Assembly: GCF_012952295.1 (NCBI RefSeq)
Contig: NZ_JABBCH010000016.1
Location: 1 to 64,000 of the forward strand
DNA from: Crystallibacter degradans
GTDB taxonomy: Bacteria > Actinomycetota > Actinomycetes > Actinomycetales > Micrococcaceae
Length of the DNA: 64,000 bases
Reading direction: 5' to 3'
Shown: one piece after another, positions 17,634 through 25,328 of the stretch
How the letters are laid out: each line of letters opens with the position of its first letter
How positions within the stretch are numbered: position 1 is the first letter of the stretch
Position numbers and translations under genes: made by a program
Notes under the pieces: generated by a model
Databases searched by the model: none
The model's input: only the letters and a program-made list of their open reading frames with translations
What the model was told of the DNA's origin: nothing

Positions 17634-17670
17634 GCCCTACCGGGGGCTTGCGGCAAGCCCCCGGTAGGGC
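17634..17670 (-). terminator. Perfect 17-bp hairpin downstream of the PBP gene
   Basis: GCCCTACCGGGGGCTTG (17634-17650) and its exact complement (17654-17670) around a 3-nt loop. It lies 57 nt after the stop of the minus-strand PBP gene and before the monooxygenase start, with no T-run. An intrinsic terminator for the PBP transcript is the simplest reading. Confidence 0.65.
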
Positions 17671-17726
17671 GATAGATTGGAAATGGAAGGAATGGGTCGC
17701 AGACGAGCGCGCTGGCTCGGCAGGCA

Positions 17727-19793
17727 TCAATCCGCGTCGGGTAGCCGGACTTCCTTCTCGCCCTTGAGCGCGCCCTCGATGGTGTCTTGCCAGACCGGGC
17801 CGGCCACTTCGGAACCGGTCAGATCCCGGTAAGTGTTGCCGTAGGCCTCCACCCGCGTCAGCGGATACTGCGCCCCACCCCTCGGATCCCCCAGCCAGAC
17901 GGCAGCCACGAGTTGGGGAGTACCGCCGACAATCCAGTTGGCAGCGAAGTCGTTGGTGGTTCCCGTCTTGGCGCCCGCTTCCCGGCCTTCCGGGCGGAGC
18001 CGCGGGCCAAGGGTGCCGGTTCGTTTGAACGGTTCCTTGAGCACATCGGCCACGGTATCGGCTATATCCTTGTCAATCGCCTGATGGCAGTCAGGATCCG
18101 GGACCGGCAGCTCTTCCTTGGTGCCGGTACGCACCGCCTTGATGACCGTTACTGGCTGGCAGAGTACTCCTCCGCCCATGAAGGCGGAGTAGGCGTTGGC
18201 CATTTCCAGTGGGGACACTTCGTAGGCACCCAGAGCCAGCGAGGCTTCCCGCCCGACCAGCTGATCGACGGGGATGGACGTAATGCCCAATGTTTCGGCC
18301 ATCTCGGCCGCGTTGATAACCCCGACGCGTTCAATAAGGCGGACGAAATACACATTCACAGAGCTGCGGATGGCCTCGTAGGCATTGATCACGCCATAAT
18401 CGCGGTTACCGTAGTTGACATAACCGCCGCGCGGGTTATCGAGTTTCGACGAACGGTAGGGTCCGTCAGCGCGTAGCCGGGTGGAGGTCGGAATGCCTTG
18501 GTCCAGCGCCTCGGCCAGAATAATGGGTTTCATGGCAGACCCTACCTGGAAGGCGTTTCTGGCGTAGATCACTTCCGTCTTGCCTTTGCCCTCGCCCCAG
18601 TCCCGGTTCTGGACGATGGCCGCGATATGGCCCTTGCCCGGCACGATGATTGCGGTACCGAGGGCCGCGCGGTTGGTGTTGCCCAATGCTTTCTCGACCG
18701 CAGCCTGTGCAGCATCTGCCGCTTTCCGGTCCAACGTCGTCGTTAGCGTTAAACCGCCTAGGCGGAAGCGTTCCTGACGGATCTCGGGCGTCTTCCCGAA
18801 CGCCTTGTTCGTCAGGATTTCCTCGCGGACGAGCTCGCAGTAGAAGGGGTACTTGGATTCCCCGCAGCTGGATGGGGCCGAGCCGCGCTTCACGGCCAGC
18901 TCCGATTCCAGGGCGGCCTTTGCCTCTTCGGCAGTCAGGACACCTCGTTGCTCAAGCACCGTCAACACGGTGTTGCGCCGTTCCGTGGCACCTTCGGGGT
19001 TGGCGAAGGGGTCGAGGTCAACGGGTGCCTTGAGCATGCCGACCAGCAGCGCCGACTGGACATGGTTCAGCTTCGCCGCGGTCGTGCTGAAGTAGATACG
19101 GGCGGCCGACTGCACCCCGTAAGCGCCGTTGCCGAAGTAGACGGCGTTCATGTACTGGGTGAGGATCTCATCCTTGGACAGCTGCTTCTCCAGCGCAAGC
19201 GCGTATTTGGCCTCGCGGATCTTGGCGTTGTAGGTGACGCCTACAGCCACCTGCTCCTCGACTTCGTCACGCGCGTGGTTGACCAGCATGTTCTGGACCA
19301 GCTGCTGCGTGATGGTGGACGCCCCTTGGACGTTCTCGCTGGTCACATTGTTGATCAGCGCGCGGGTGACACCGAGGGGGTCCACGCCCCGATGCTCGTA
19401 GAAACGTGCGTCCTCGGTCGCGATCAGTGTTTCCTTGAATGCCTCGGACACCTGGTCCAGCTTCACATCTGTCCGGTTTTCACTGTAAATGCGGGCGAAT
19501 TCCTTGCCGTCCTTGTCCAGCAACACCGTGTGCTGCGGCAGCGGGCGATCCACCGGCAAGTCGGTCGGCAGCTCCTCCCACATGTCCAGAACGGTGTTGC
19601 CGGCGACAGACAAGCCCACCGCCGCCGGCGCCACGATCATGCCGACGCCCAAAGCTGCGACAGCCACGCTGGCCAGCCACAGGTCGATCCGCCCCTGACC
19701 GGCACGTCGCTTCGGGGTTCGGCCGGGGCGCGCCTCGGCCAGCAGCTCATCGAGATCGACCGGTTCCGGTTTATTGCGTCCCCATAGCCGCAT
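17727..19793 (-). CDS. Bifunctional class A penicillin-binding protein (transglycosylase/transpeptidase)
   Basis: A 688-residue peptidoglycan synthase. There is a short cytoplasmic tail and one membrane segment (about residues 38-68). The GT51 transglycosylase domain has the catalytic Glu at about 127 in IATEDARFYEHRG and the QLVQNMLV and LNHVQSALLVGMLKAP motifs. The transpeptidase domain has SAMK (about 419-422), SVN (about 478-480) and KTG (about 609-611). It polymerises glycan strands and cross-links stem peptides outside the membrane. The SxxK motif reads SAMK rather than the common STFK but keeps the catalytic Ser and Lys. Confidence 0.93.
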   Translation of the reverse strand: MRLWGRNKPEPVDLDELLAEARPGRTPKRRAGQGRIDLWLASVAVAALGVGMIVAPAAVGLSVAGNTVLDMWEELPTDLPVDRPLPQHTVLLDKDGKEFARIYSENRTDVKLDQVSEAFKETLIATEDARFYEHRGVDPLGVTRALINNVTSENVQGASTITQQLVQNMLVNHARDEVEEQVAVGVTYNAKIREAKYALALEKQLSKDEILTQYMNAVYFGNGAYGVQSAARIYFSTTAAKLNHVQSALLVGMLKAPVDLDPFANPEGATERRNTVLTVLEQRGVLTAEEAKAALESELAVKRGSAPSSCGESKYPFYCELVREEILTNKAFGKTPEIRQERFRLGGLTLTTTLDRKAADAAQAAVEKALGNTNRAALGTAIIVPGKGHIAAIVQNRDWGEGKGKTEVIYARNAFQVGSAMKPIILAEALDQGIPTSTRLRADGPYRSSKLDNPRGGYVNYGNRDYGVINAYEAIRSSVNVYFVRLIERVGVINAAEMAETLGITSIPVDQLVGREASLALGAYEVSPLEMANAYSAFMGGGVLCQPVTVIKAVRTGTKEELPVPDPDCHQAIDKDIADTVADVLKEPFKRTGTLGPRLRPEGREAGAKTGTTNDFAANWIVGGTPQLVAAVWLGDPRGGAQYPLTRVEAYGNTYRDLTGSEVAGPVWQDTIEGALKGEKEVRLPDAD

Positions 19794-19975
19794 GATGTTT
19801 CATGTGGAAATTCCGGTGCCAACTACACCTGGTGCGTAGCCGGCCGCTACCGCGCATTGTGAGGGGCCGTTGGGAAGGCACCCCTCGGGCGCCGCTGGTT
19901 TTCCCACACCCCTCCTTTACCAAGATGGAGCAGATAAGAAAACAGTAGAACCTCCGCCCGGCGTTGACTAGAGCG

Positions 19976-20806
19976 TCAGGCATAACTTCTGACGGCAATG
20001 TGCTCCGCCAGGAAGTCATCCCATGTCCTGCGGCCTACAGTGTGTTCGGGTACCAGATTGGCGCCGTCCCTGAACGCGCGTGCCGCCCCGCCTGGCATCC
20101 GAACCGGCACGATGAGTCGGCGGCGGCCGGTCGCGCGCAGGTAGCCTCGGATCAACTCCGCCAACGGGTGCACCTCCGGTCCTCCCATTTCGGGGACTAA
20201 GCCTGCCGGCTCGCCGAGGGCCAACTGAACCAAGCGCGCTGCTACTTCTGCAGCATCGACCGGCTGAATGTTAAAGCCGGCAGGCACAGGTATCACGGAA
20301 AGCTTGGCCATCCCCTGCGCCATCATCAGCACCAAGTCATGGAACTGGGTGGCTCGCAGAGTCGTGTAGGGCAGCCCGGAATTGGCGATGATCAGCTCTG
20401 CCGTCCGCTTGGCTCCGACGTAGCCGAACATCGCCCGGTCAACGCCGCTGGTGATCGGGGTGCGGTCCGCGCCGACCACCGAAATGTAAACAAGGTGCCG
20501 GACGTTGGCCACGGCCGCGGCCCGAACCAGATTATGGGCCTTTTCATCGTCACCTTTGCCGCTGCCCGCAGCGTGGACGATGGTTTCCACTCTTTCCACC
20601 GCCGCTTCGATGCCTTCCCCCGTGGCCAGATCACCGGTAACGAACTCGACACCCACCATCGGTTCGCGGCTGGTCCGGCTCAACACCCGCACGCGGCAGC
20701 CGGCTTCCAGCAGGCGCGGAACGAGATGCCGCCCCAGCGTTCCTGTCCCGCCTGTTATCAGCACGGGCGCCGTCGTGCTGTGCTCTTGATTGGTGTGCAA
20801 CTGCAT
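19976..20806 (-). CDS. NAD(P)-binding NmrA/SDR-like protein, ECF41-linked
   Basis: A 276-residue atypical short-chain dehydrogenase. The Rossmann glycine motif is ITGGTGTLGRHLVPRLLEAG near residue 16. VHAAGSGKGDDEKAHNLVRAA, HLVYISVVGADR and GLPYTTLRATQFHDL follow, typical of NmrA-like sugar-nucleotide/quinone-reductase relatives. The substrate is unknown. It is divergent from an ECF41 sigma gene. NAD(P)-binding oxidoreductases of this kind are common ECF41 neighbours, and a near-consensus ECF41 promoter drives it. Confidence 0.85.
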   Translation of the reverse strand: MQLHTNQEHSTTAPVLITGGTGTLGRHLVPRLLEAGCRVRVLSRTSREPMVGVEFVTGDLATGEGIEAAVERVETIVHAAGSGKGDDEKAHNLVRAAAVANVRHLVYISVVGADRTPITSGVDRAMFGYVGAKRTAELIIANSGLPYTTLRATQFHDLVLMMAQGMAKLSVIPVPAGFNIQPVDAAEVAARLVQLALGEPAGLVPEMGGPEVHPLAELIRGYLRATGRRRLIVPVRMPGGAARAFRDGANLVPEHTVGRRTWDDFLAEHIAVRSYA

Positions 20807-20854
20807 TGTTGTCCCCTCTCAGGATAGTTACTCGTTATCGTGGTTCACTGATAT

Positions 20855-20881
20855 GACACTTCCCGGCGGGAGAATGTGACA
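20855..20881 (-). promoter_or_regulatory. Probable ECF41-type promoter of the NmrA-like gene
   Basis: On the minus strand TGTCACA (20881-20875), 16 nt, then TGTC (20858-20855). The described ECF41 consensus is TGTCACA-N16-CGTC, so the upstream box is exact and the downstream box differs at one base. It is about 50 nt upstream of the NmrA-like start and touches the start region of the sigma gene. Confidence 0.7.
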
Positions 20882-20882
20882 G

Positions 20883-21758
20883 ATGGACGATCTTGAACAG
20901 CTGGCCGAGCAGTTCGAGCCGCACCGGGGCCGGCTCCGCGCCGTGGCCTACCGCATGCTCGGTTCGCTGAGCGAGACCGACGACGCCGTCCAGGAGACCT
21001 GGTTACGGCTCAGCGGCACGGATGCAAAAAGTGTCGAGAATCTTGGCGCCTGGCTGACAACCGTACTCGCAAGGGTGTGCCTGAACATGCTGCGCTCCCG
21101 CAGCACACGCGGGGAACAGCCGTTCGGGCTGCACATGCCGGACCCTGTGGTGAGCAGTGTCGAAGGGACTGATCCCGAGCAGGAGACGCTGCTGGCCGAC
21201 TCGATCGGGCTCGCCCTGCTGGTCGTGCTGGACACCTTGACTCCTGCCCAACGGCTGGCATTCGTGCTGCATGACATGTTCAGCGTTCCGTTCGACGAGA
21301 TCGCCACCGTTATCGGCGCCTCGCCGGCAGCAGCGCGGCAACTCGCCAGCCGTGCCCGCCGTCTGGTGGAGCAGGAATCCTATGTCCCCGACGCCGACCC
21401 CGTACGCCAGCGTGAAGCGGTGAACGCCTTTTTCGCAGCCTCCCGCAACGGCGACTTCGCTGCGCTCGTCGCGGTGCTGGACCCCGACGTCGTGCTCCGT
21501 TCCGACGGCGGACTGGCCCGTCCCGCTGCCACCACGGTCCTGCGCGGCGCTTCGACAGTGGCCGGACAAGCCGTTACTTACCAGCAGCTCGCACCGTTCG
21601 TGCGGCCGGCCCTGGTCAACGGAACCGCCGGAGCCGTGGTGGTTCCGCGCAAGCAGGCTATTTCAGTCATGGCTTTCACCGTCAGGAACGGAAAGATCGT
21701 GGCGATAGACGTGCTCGCCGATCCAGCGCGGCTCAACCAACTCTCCCTAGCCGTCTGA
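20883..21758 (+). CDS. ECF41-family RNA polymerase sigma factor with SnoaL-like extension
   Basis: A 291-residue ECF sigma factor of the SigJ/ECF41 type. Region 2 is at LRAVAYRMLGSLSETDDAVQETWLRL and region 4 at LDTLTPAQRLAFVLHDMFSVPF with HTH residues FDEIATVIGASPAAARQLAS. A C-terminal SnoaL-like domain of about 110 residues contains a SDGG motif and ends in ADPARLNQL, the counterparts of the DGGGK and NPDKL motifs described in ECF41. In this group the extension modulates activity in place of a classical anti-sigma factor. It directs polymerase to its own small regulon, probably the divergent NmrA-like gene. Confidence 0.92.
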   Translation: MDDLEQLAEQFEPHRGRLRAVAYRMLGSLSETDDAVQETWLRLSGTDAKSVENLGAWLTTVLARVCLNMLRSRSTRGEQPFGLHMPDPVVSSVEGTDPEQETLLADSIGLALLVVLDTLTPAQRLAFVLHDMFSVPFDEIATVIGASPAAARQLASRARRLVEQESYVPDADPVRQREAVNAFFAASRNGDFAALVAVLDPDVVLRSDGGLARPAATTVLRGASTVAGQAVTYQQLAPFVRPALVNGTAGAVVVPRKQAISVMAFTVRNGKIVAIDVLADPARLNQLSLAV

Positions 21759-21806
21759 CCGGAGCCCGTGTCCGCCGTCGTGGTTAGCGGGCACCCGCCC
21801 GGGAAA

Positions 21807-22487
21807 TCAGGCTTGATCCGCAGGTAGGGCTGCCGCGAGCGCGTCCAGGATCAGGTTGAGCCCGAACTCGAATTCATCGCCGAAGTCGTAACCGGGTTTC
21901 AGCACGTGCTCGGTGGCTATTTCCATGAGGTGGGGGTACTCGCCCTCGGCAAAGAGTTGCACTATCGGTTCGGCGACGATGGCAACGGTATCCGGACCGC
22001 TGAAAGGCAGCGCGGCTTCCTGCAGCGCGGAACCGTACACATACGCGTCGAGCAGGGCGTAGGCGTGGGCGGCCATCTTCACGGAGAAGCCCGCGGACCG
22101 CAGCGTGCCCAGGATTGCGTCGTGATGCCGCAAAGTCGCCGGCCCCGGCGTAGTGCGCGACTCCATCAGGGCGGTCGCCCACGGGTGTCGCTGCAATGCC
22201 TGCCGCGCCGAATCCGCCCGGCGACGTATCTCCACCCGCCAGTCCCCCGCCGAAGACGGCAGCTCGATCTCGCTGAAGACGAGGTCCACCACTCCATCGA
22301 GCATCTCGTCCTTGTTCGCCACGTAATGGTAGAGCGACATCGGCTTGGCTCCGAGCTCCTGCGCCAGCGAACGCATGGTGAGTGCCGCGAGGCCCTTTTC
22401 GTCGGCGAGGGCGATAGCTCCGCGCAGTACACGCTCCTTGCTTAAAGGAGAGCGCTCCTCGCTTGTTCCAATTGTTTCTTGAGGCAT
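21807..22487 (-). CDS. TetR-family transcriptional regulator (TetR_C_1 type)
   Basis: A 226-residue TetR regulator. The N-terminal HTH is VLRGAIALADEKGLAALTMR then SLAQELGAKPMSLYHYVANKDEML. The ligand domain is the longer TetR_C_1 form (YGSALQEAALPFSG). It is divergent from an NAD(P)H-quinone-reductase-like gene, with two matching palindromes in the gap, so it probably represses both. Confidence 0.88.
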   Translation of the reverse strand: MPQETIGTSEERSPLSKERVLRGAIALADEKGLAALTMRSLAQELGAKPMSLYHYVANKDEMLDGVVDLVFSEIELPSSAGDWRVEIRRRADSARQALQRHPWATALMESRTTPGPATLRHHDAILGTLRSAGFSVKMAAHAYALLDAYVYGSALQEAALPFSGPDTVAIVAEPIVQLFAEGEYPHLMEIATEHVLKPGYDFGDEFEFGLNLILDALAAALPADQA

Positions 22488-22498
22488 TTCACTTCAGC

Positions 22499-22546
22499 GT
22501 ATCGTATTTTCGTACACTGTACGATACTCTTTTCGTACTTAGTACG
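22499..22546. promoter_or_regulatory. Two palindromic TetR operators between tetR and the reductase gene
   Basis: CGTACACTGTACG at 22511-22523 and CGTACTTAGTACG at 22534-22546 share the form CGTAC-N3-GTACG, with centres 23 nt apart. The first is embedded in a larger dyad, GTATCGTA (22499-22506) with TACGATAC (22520-22527). Confidence 0.7.
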
Positions 22547-22652
22547 GCAGCTTTGCCGCACTTCATGAGTAAAGGAAACGGCCATGGCACCTCGTGCAGA
22601 GCATGTGGATAAGGGAACCCTGAAGAACGGCCCGGCCAAGGGGGAAGCCACC

Positions 22653-23621
22653 ATGCGCGCCATTGCTCAAAACGTCTACGGCTCCGCGGAAGTCCTGCAC
22701 CTTACGCAGATTCCACGCCCCGTTCCCGCGGAGCACGAAGTGCTTGTCCGGGTGCGGGCGGCCGGGCTGGACCGCGGCGTCTGGCATCTGACACGGGGAC
22801 TCCCTTACCTGGCCCGGCTGGCCTTCGGGCTCCGCAAACCGAAAAACCCAATACCCGGGATGGACCTCGCTGGCACTGTCGTGGCAGTCGGTCCGGCAGT
22901 AACCAGATTCGCCGTCGGCGACGAAGTCTTCGGAAGCGGTCGCGGCTCCTTTGCAGAATATGCGGTGGCACGCGCGGACCAGCTGGCCATCAAGCCGGCA
23001 AATCTGACTTTCGAGCAGGCCGCAGCCGTTCCGGTATCTGCGGTCACCGCTCTGCAGGGCCTGCGCGACGCCGGTCGGCTCGAGCCGGGGCAGAAAGTGC
23101 TCGTCATCGGCGCGTCCGGCGGCGTCGGATCCTTCGCGGTACAGCTGGCCAAGGCCTTCGGCGCGCAGGTCACAGGTGTGGCCAGTACCGCAAAGCTCGA
23201 CGCCGTTCGTTCCCTTGGTGCCGACCATGTCATCGATTACGCCCGGGAAGATTTTGCCGACGGCGCCAGCCAGTACGATCTGATCCTCGACATCGGCGGG
23301 AACCCCTCGCTCGCCCGGCTGCGCCGCGCGTTGAACCCGGCCGGAACTGCCGTCATCACCGGCGGGGAAGAAGGCGGAAATCTGACCGGCGGCATGAACC
23401 GGCAGCTGCGGGCAATGCTCCTGTCGCCCTTCGTAGGCCAGCGGCTGACCATGTTTATCGGCAAAGTGGGTTCCGCTGACCTTGAAGAGCTGAGCGGGCT
23501 CATCGAGGCAGGGAAGGTCGTGCCGAGGATCGACAGGACCTTCCCTCTGGCCGAGGTCCCCGACGCATTGCGCTATCTCGAAGCAGGCAAGGTCTGCGGG
23601 AAGGTTGCCATCACCATGTGA
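22653..23621 (+). CDS. Zinc-independent medium-chain dehydrogenase/quinone oxidoreductase
   Basis: A 322-residue MDR-family NAD(P)H-dependent reductase. The N-terminal catalytic domain runs from MRAIAQNVYGSAEVLHLTQI through VHL-like GLDRGVWHLTRGLPYL and PGMDLAGTVVAVG. The cofactor domain has QKVLVIGASGGVGSFAVQLA. The Cys/His zinc ligands of alcohol dehydrogenases are absent, fitting the quinone oxidoreductase branch. ATG 22653 matches the usual family start and has GGGGGAAG upstream; an in-frame ATG at 22584 with AAAGGA would add 23 residues. The divergent TetR probably controls it. Confidence 0.86.
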   Translation: MRAIAQNVYGSAEVLHLTQIPRPVPAEHEVLVRVRAAGLDRGVWHLTRGLPYLARLAFGLRKPKNPIPGMDLAGTVVAVGPAVTRFAVGDEVFGSGRGSFAEYAVARADQLAIKPANLTFEQAAAVPVSAVTALQGLRDAGRLEPGQKVLVIGASGGVGSFAVQLAKAFGAQVTGVASTAKLDAVRSLGADHVIDYAREDFADGASQYDLILDIGGNPSLARLRRALNPAGTAVITGGEEGGNLTGGMNRQLRAMLLSPFVGQRLTMFIGKVGSADLEELSGLIEAGKVVPRIDRTFPLAEVPDALRYLEAGKVCGKVAITM

Positions 23622-23698
23622 GCGGTCCACGGCCAAATGCCGGCCGGAGATTTCGCGATGCAGCGGCGCAGTGATGCGCGTTGGTGGAAGATGGAGCC

Positions 23699-24718
23699 AT
23701 GGATGCTGTCGACGCACTCAATGAGATTGCTTTCTGGCTCGAACGCGAGCTTGCTCCCAGCTTCAAGGTGCAGGCTTTCCGCAAGGCGGCCACCGCCATC
23801 CGGAGCCTGGACCCCGAGGAGCTCGCCGCGCGGGCCAGGGACGGCCGGCTCAAGAACATGAAGGGGATCGGCAGCAGAACGTTCGAGGTCATCAGCCAAG
23901 CGGTCTACGGCGAAGTGCCCGACTACCTCGCGAAGCTGCGGGATCGTTCGGCCAAGCCGCTGGCCGAAGGCGGGTCGGAGTTGAACGCGGCCCTCCGCGG
24001 CGATCTGCACAGCCACAGCAACTGGTCCGACGGCGGATCCCCCATCGAGACCATGGCTGACACAGCCCGGATGCTGGGACGGGCCTACCTGGCGCTGACC
24101 GACCACTCCCCCAATTTGACGATCGCCAATGGTCTCAGCGCCAAGCGGCTTACCGAGCAGCTGGACGTAGTCGCCGAGATCAACCAGGGGTCCGACGGCT
24201 TCCGCCTGCTGGCCGGGATCGAGGTCGACATCCTCGAAAACGGCACGCTGGACCAAACGCCCACAATGCTGCAGCAGCTGGACGTTGTGGTGGCCAGCGT
24301 GCATTCAAAACTCCGCTCCGATAAACGCACCATGACCAAGAGAATGCTCGGCGGCATCACCGATCCCCACACCAATGTGCTGGGCCACTGCACCGGACGC
24401 CTGGTCAAGGGGTCGAGGGGCACCCGCCCCGAATCGGAGTTCGACGCCGGCCGGGTGTTCGCCGCCTGCGCCGAAAACGATGTCGCAGTCGAGATCAATT
24501 CGCGTCCTGAAAGGCAGGACCCGCCGGACAACCTGATCCAGCTTGCCCTGGACGCAGGCTGCCTGTTCAGCATTGACAGCGATGCCCACGCGCCCGGCCA
24601 GCTCGACTTCCTCCAATACGGTGCCGAGCGCGCCGCTCGGAACGGTGTCCCGGCGGAACGGATCATTAATACGTGGCCGTTGGACCGGCTGCTGGAATGG
24701 ACGGGTGCGGGCAAATAA
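23699..24718 (+). CDS. PHP-domain phosphoesterase with helix-hairpin-helix N-terminus (PolX C-terminal-like)
   Basis: A 339-residue protein. The first ~80 residues resemble the helix-hairpin-helix region of family X DNA polymerases (FKVQAFRKAATAIRSLDPEE; KNMKGIGSRTFEVISQAV). The PHP domain has metal ligands in RGDLHSHSNWSDG, LALTDHSP, GIEVDIL, VVVASVHSKL, GHCTGR and SIDSDAHAP. It lacks the nucleotidyl-transferase domain of full PolX enzymes. Probable role: metal-dependent phosphoesterase or exonuclease, substrate unknown. ATG 23699 is preferred to TTG 23681 because GGAAG lies upstream. Confidence 0.85.
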   Translation: MDAVDALNEIAFWLERELAPSFKVQAFRKAATAIRSLDPEELAARARDGRLKNMKGIGSRTFEVISQAVYGEVPDYLAKLRDRSAKPLAEGGSELNAALRGDLHSHSNWSDGGSPIETMADTARMLGRAYLALTDHSPNLTIANGLSAKRLTEQLDVVAEINQGSDGFRLLAGIEVDILENGTLDQTPTMLQQLDVVVASVHSKLRSDKRTMTKRMLGGITDPHTNVLGHCTGRLVKGSRGTRPESEFDAGRVFAACAENDVAVEINSRPERQDPPDNLIQLALDAGCLFSIDSDAHAPGQLDFLQYGAERAARNGVPAERIINTWPLDRLLEWTGAGK

Positions 24719-24755
24719 GCGCACAAATGCGGCCCGCAGGAACCGGATTTTTTTG

Positions 24756-24787
24756 TTGACCTTGAAGTGGGCTCCAAGGTTTAAGCT
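24756..24787 (+). promoter_or_regulatory. MerR-type promoter/operator of the merR gene
   Basis: TTGACC (24756-24761) and TAAGCT (24782-24787) are separated by 20 nt, the over-long spacer of MerR-regulated promoters. The spacer region carries the dyad ACCTTGAAG-N4-CTCCAAGGT (24759-24780), close to the heavy-metal MerR operator. ATG 24794 follows the -10 box by 6 nt, so the transcript is probably leaderless. Confidence 0.8.
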
Positions 24788-24793
24788 GAAGTC

Positions 24794-25270
24794 ATGACTG
24801 GCTTACAGGCGCCTCACGCGCTGAAAGTTGGCGAATTGGCCAAGGCTGTCGGCGTCTCCACCGACGCGCTCCGCTACTACGAGCGCGCGGGGCTGCTTCC
24901 GCCCCCGGACCGGTCCCCCGCCGGCTACCGGCTGTATCCGCCGAGTGCCGCGGACCGCGTGCACTTCATCCAAGGCTGCCAGCGGCTGGGCCTGCGGCTG
25001 GCAGAGATAGCCGACCTGCTCGACGTCCGGGACACAGGCCAGTGCCCGTGCGAACCGGCCGAGTCATTGCTCCGCCGGCGGATCGTCGAACTCGACCGGG
25101 AGCTGGACCGCCTCACCCGGTTGCGCTCCGACCTGCAGGCCATGGCCGACCAGCTACACGGCGCCGATTGCCCGGATCCGGATCCCGGCACCTGGTGTCC
25201 GCCCGGTTCGAAAAATATGAAGGAGGTGACCGATGATGGACATCAAAAGGGCCTGCCCCTGCTGCGATGA
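24794..25270 (+). CDS. MerR-family heavy-metal-responsive regulator
   Basis: A 158-residue MerR regulator. The winged HTH is KVGELAKAVGVSTDALRYYE then RAGLLPPPDRSPAGYRLYPP. A long dimerisation helix follows. Cysteines at about 84 and 86 (CPC), 126 and 135 lie where ZntR/CueR-type proteins bind metal, so it probably senses Zn, Cd, Pb or Cu-group ions. It should activate its own promoter by untwisting the 20-nt spacer. The expected efflux pump gene is absent; instead a 26-residue Cys-rich peptide overlaps its 3' end. Confidence 0.88.
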   Translation: MTGLQAPHALKVGELAKAVGVSTDALRYYERAGLLPPPDRSPAGYRLYPPSAADRVHFIQGCQRLGLRLAEIADLLDVRDTGQCPCEPAESLLRRRIVELDRELDRLTRLRSDLQAMADQLHGADCPDPDPGTWCPPGSKNMKEVTDDGHQKGLPLLR

Positions 25271-25313
25271 CCCTGCCTGTGACGGAAGCTGCTGCGGCGG
25301 CGGTTGCTGCTGA
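25233..25313 (+). CDS. 26-residue cysteine-rich peptide, candidate mini-metallothionein
   Basis: Starts ATG 25233 (a second ATG follows directly) and reads MMDIKRACPCCDDPACDGS then CCGGGCC. Eight of 26 residues are Cys, arranged CxCC, C, CC and a terminal CC. AGGAGGTGA at 25221-25229 is a near-perfect ribosome-binding site, 3 nt before the first ATG and 6 nt before the second. The first 38 nt overlap the merR 3' end in another frame, so it would be co-expressed with the metal sensor. It is probably a metal-binding or metal-buffering peptide; this is inference from composition and context, and I recognise no family. Confidence 0.65.
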   Translation: MMDIKRACPCCDDPACDGSCCGGGCC

Positions 25314-25328
25314 CCACGTACGGCCTCC

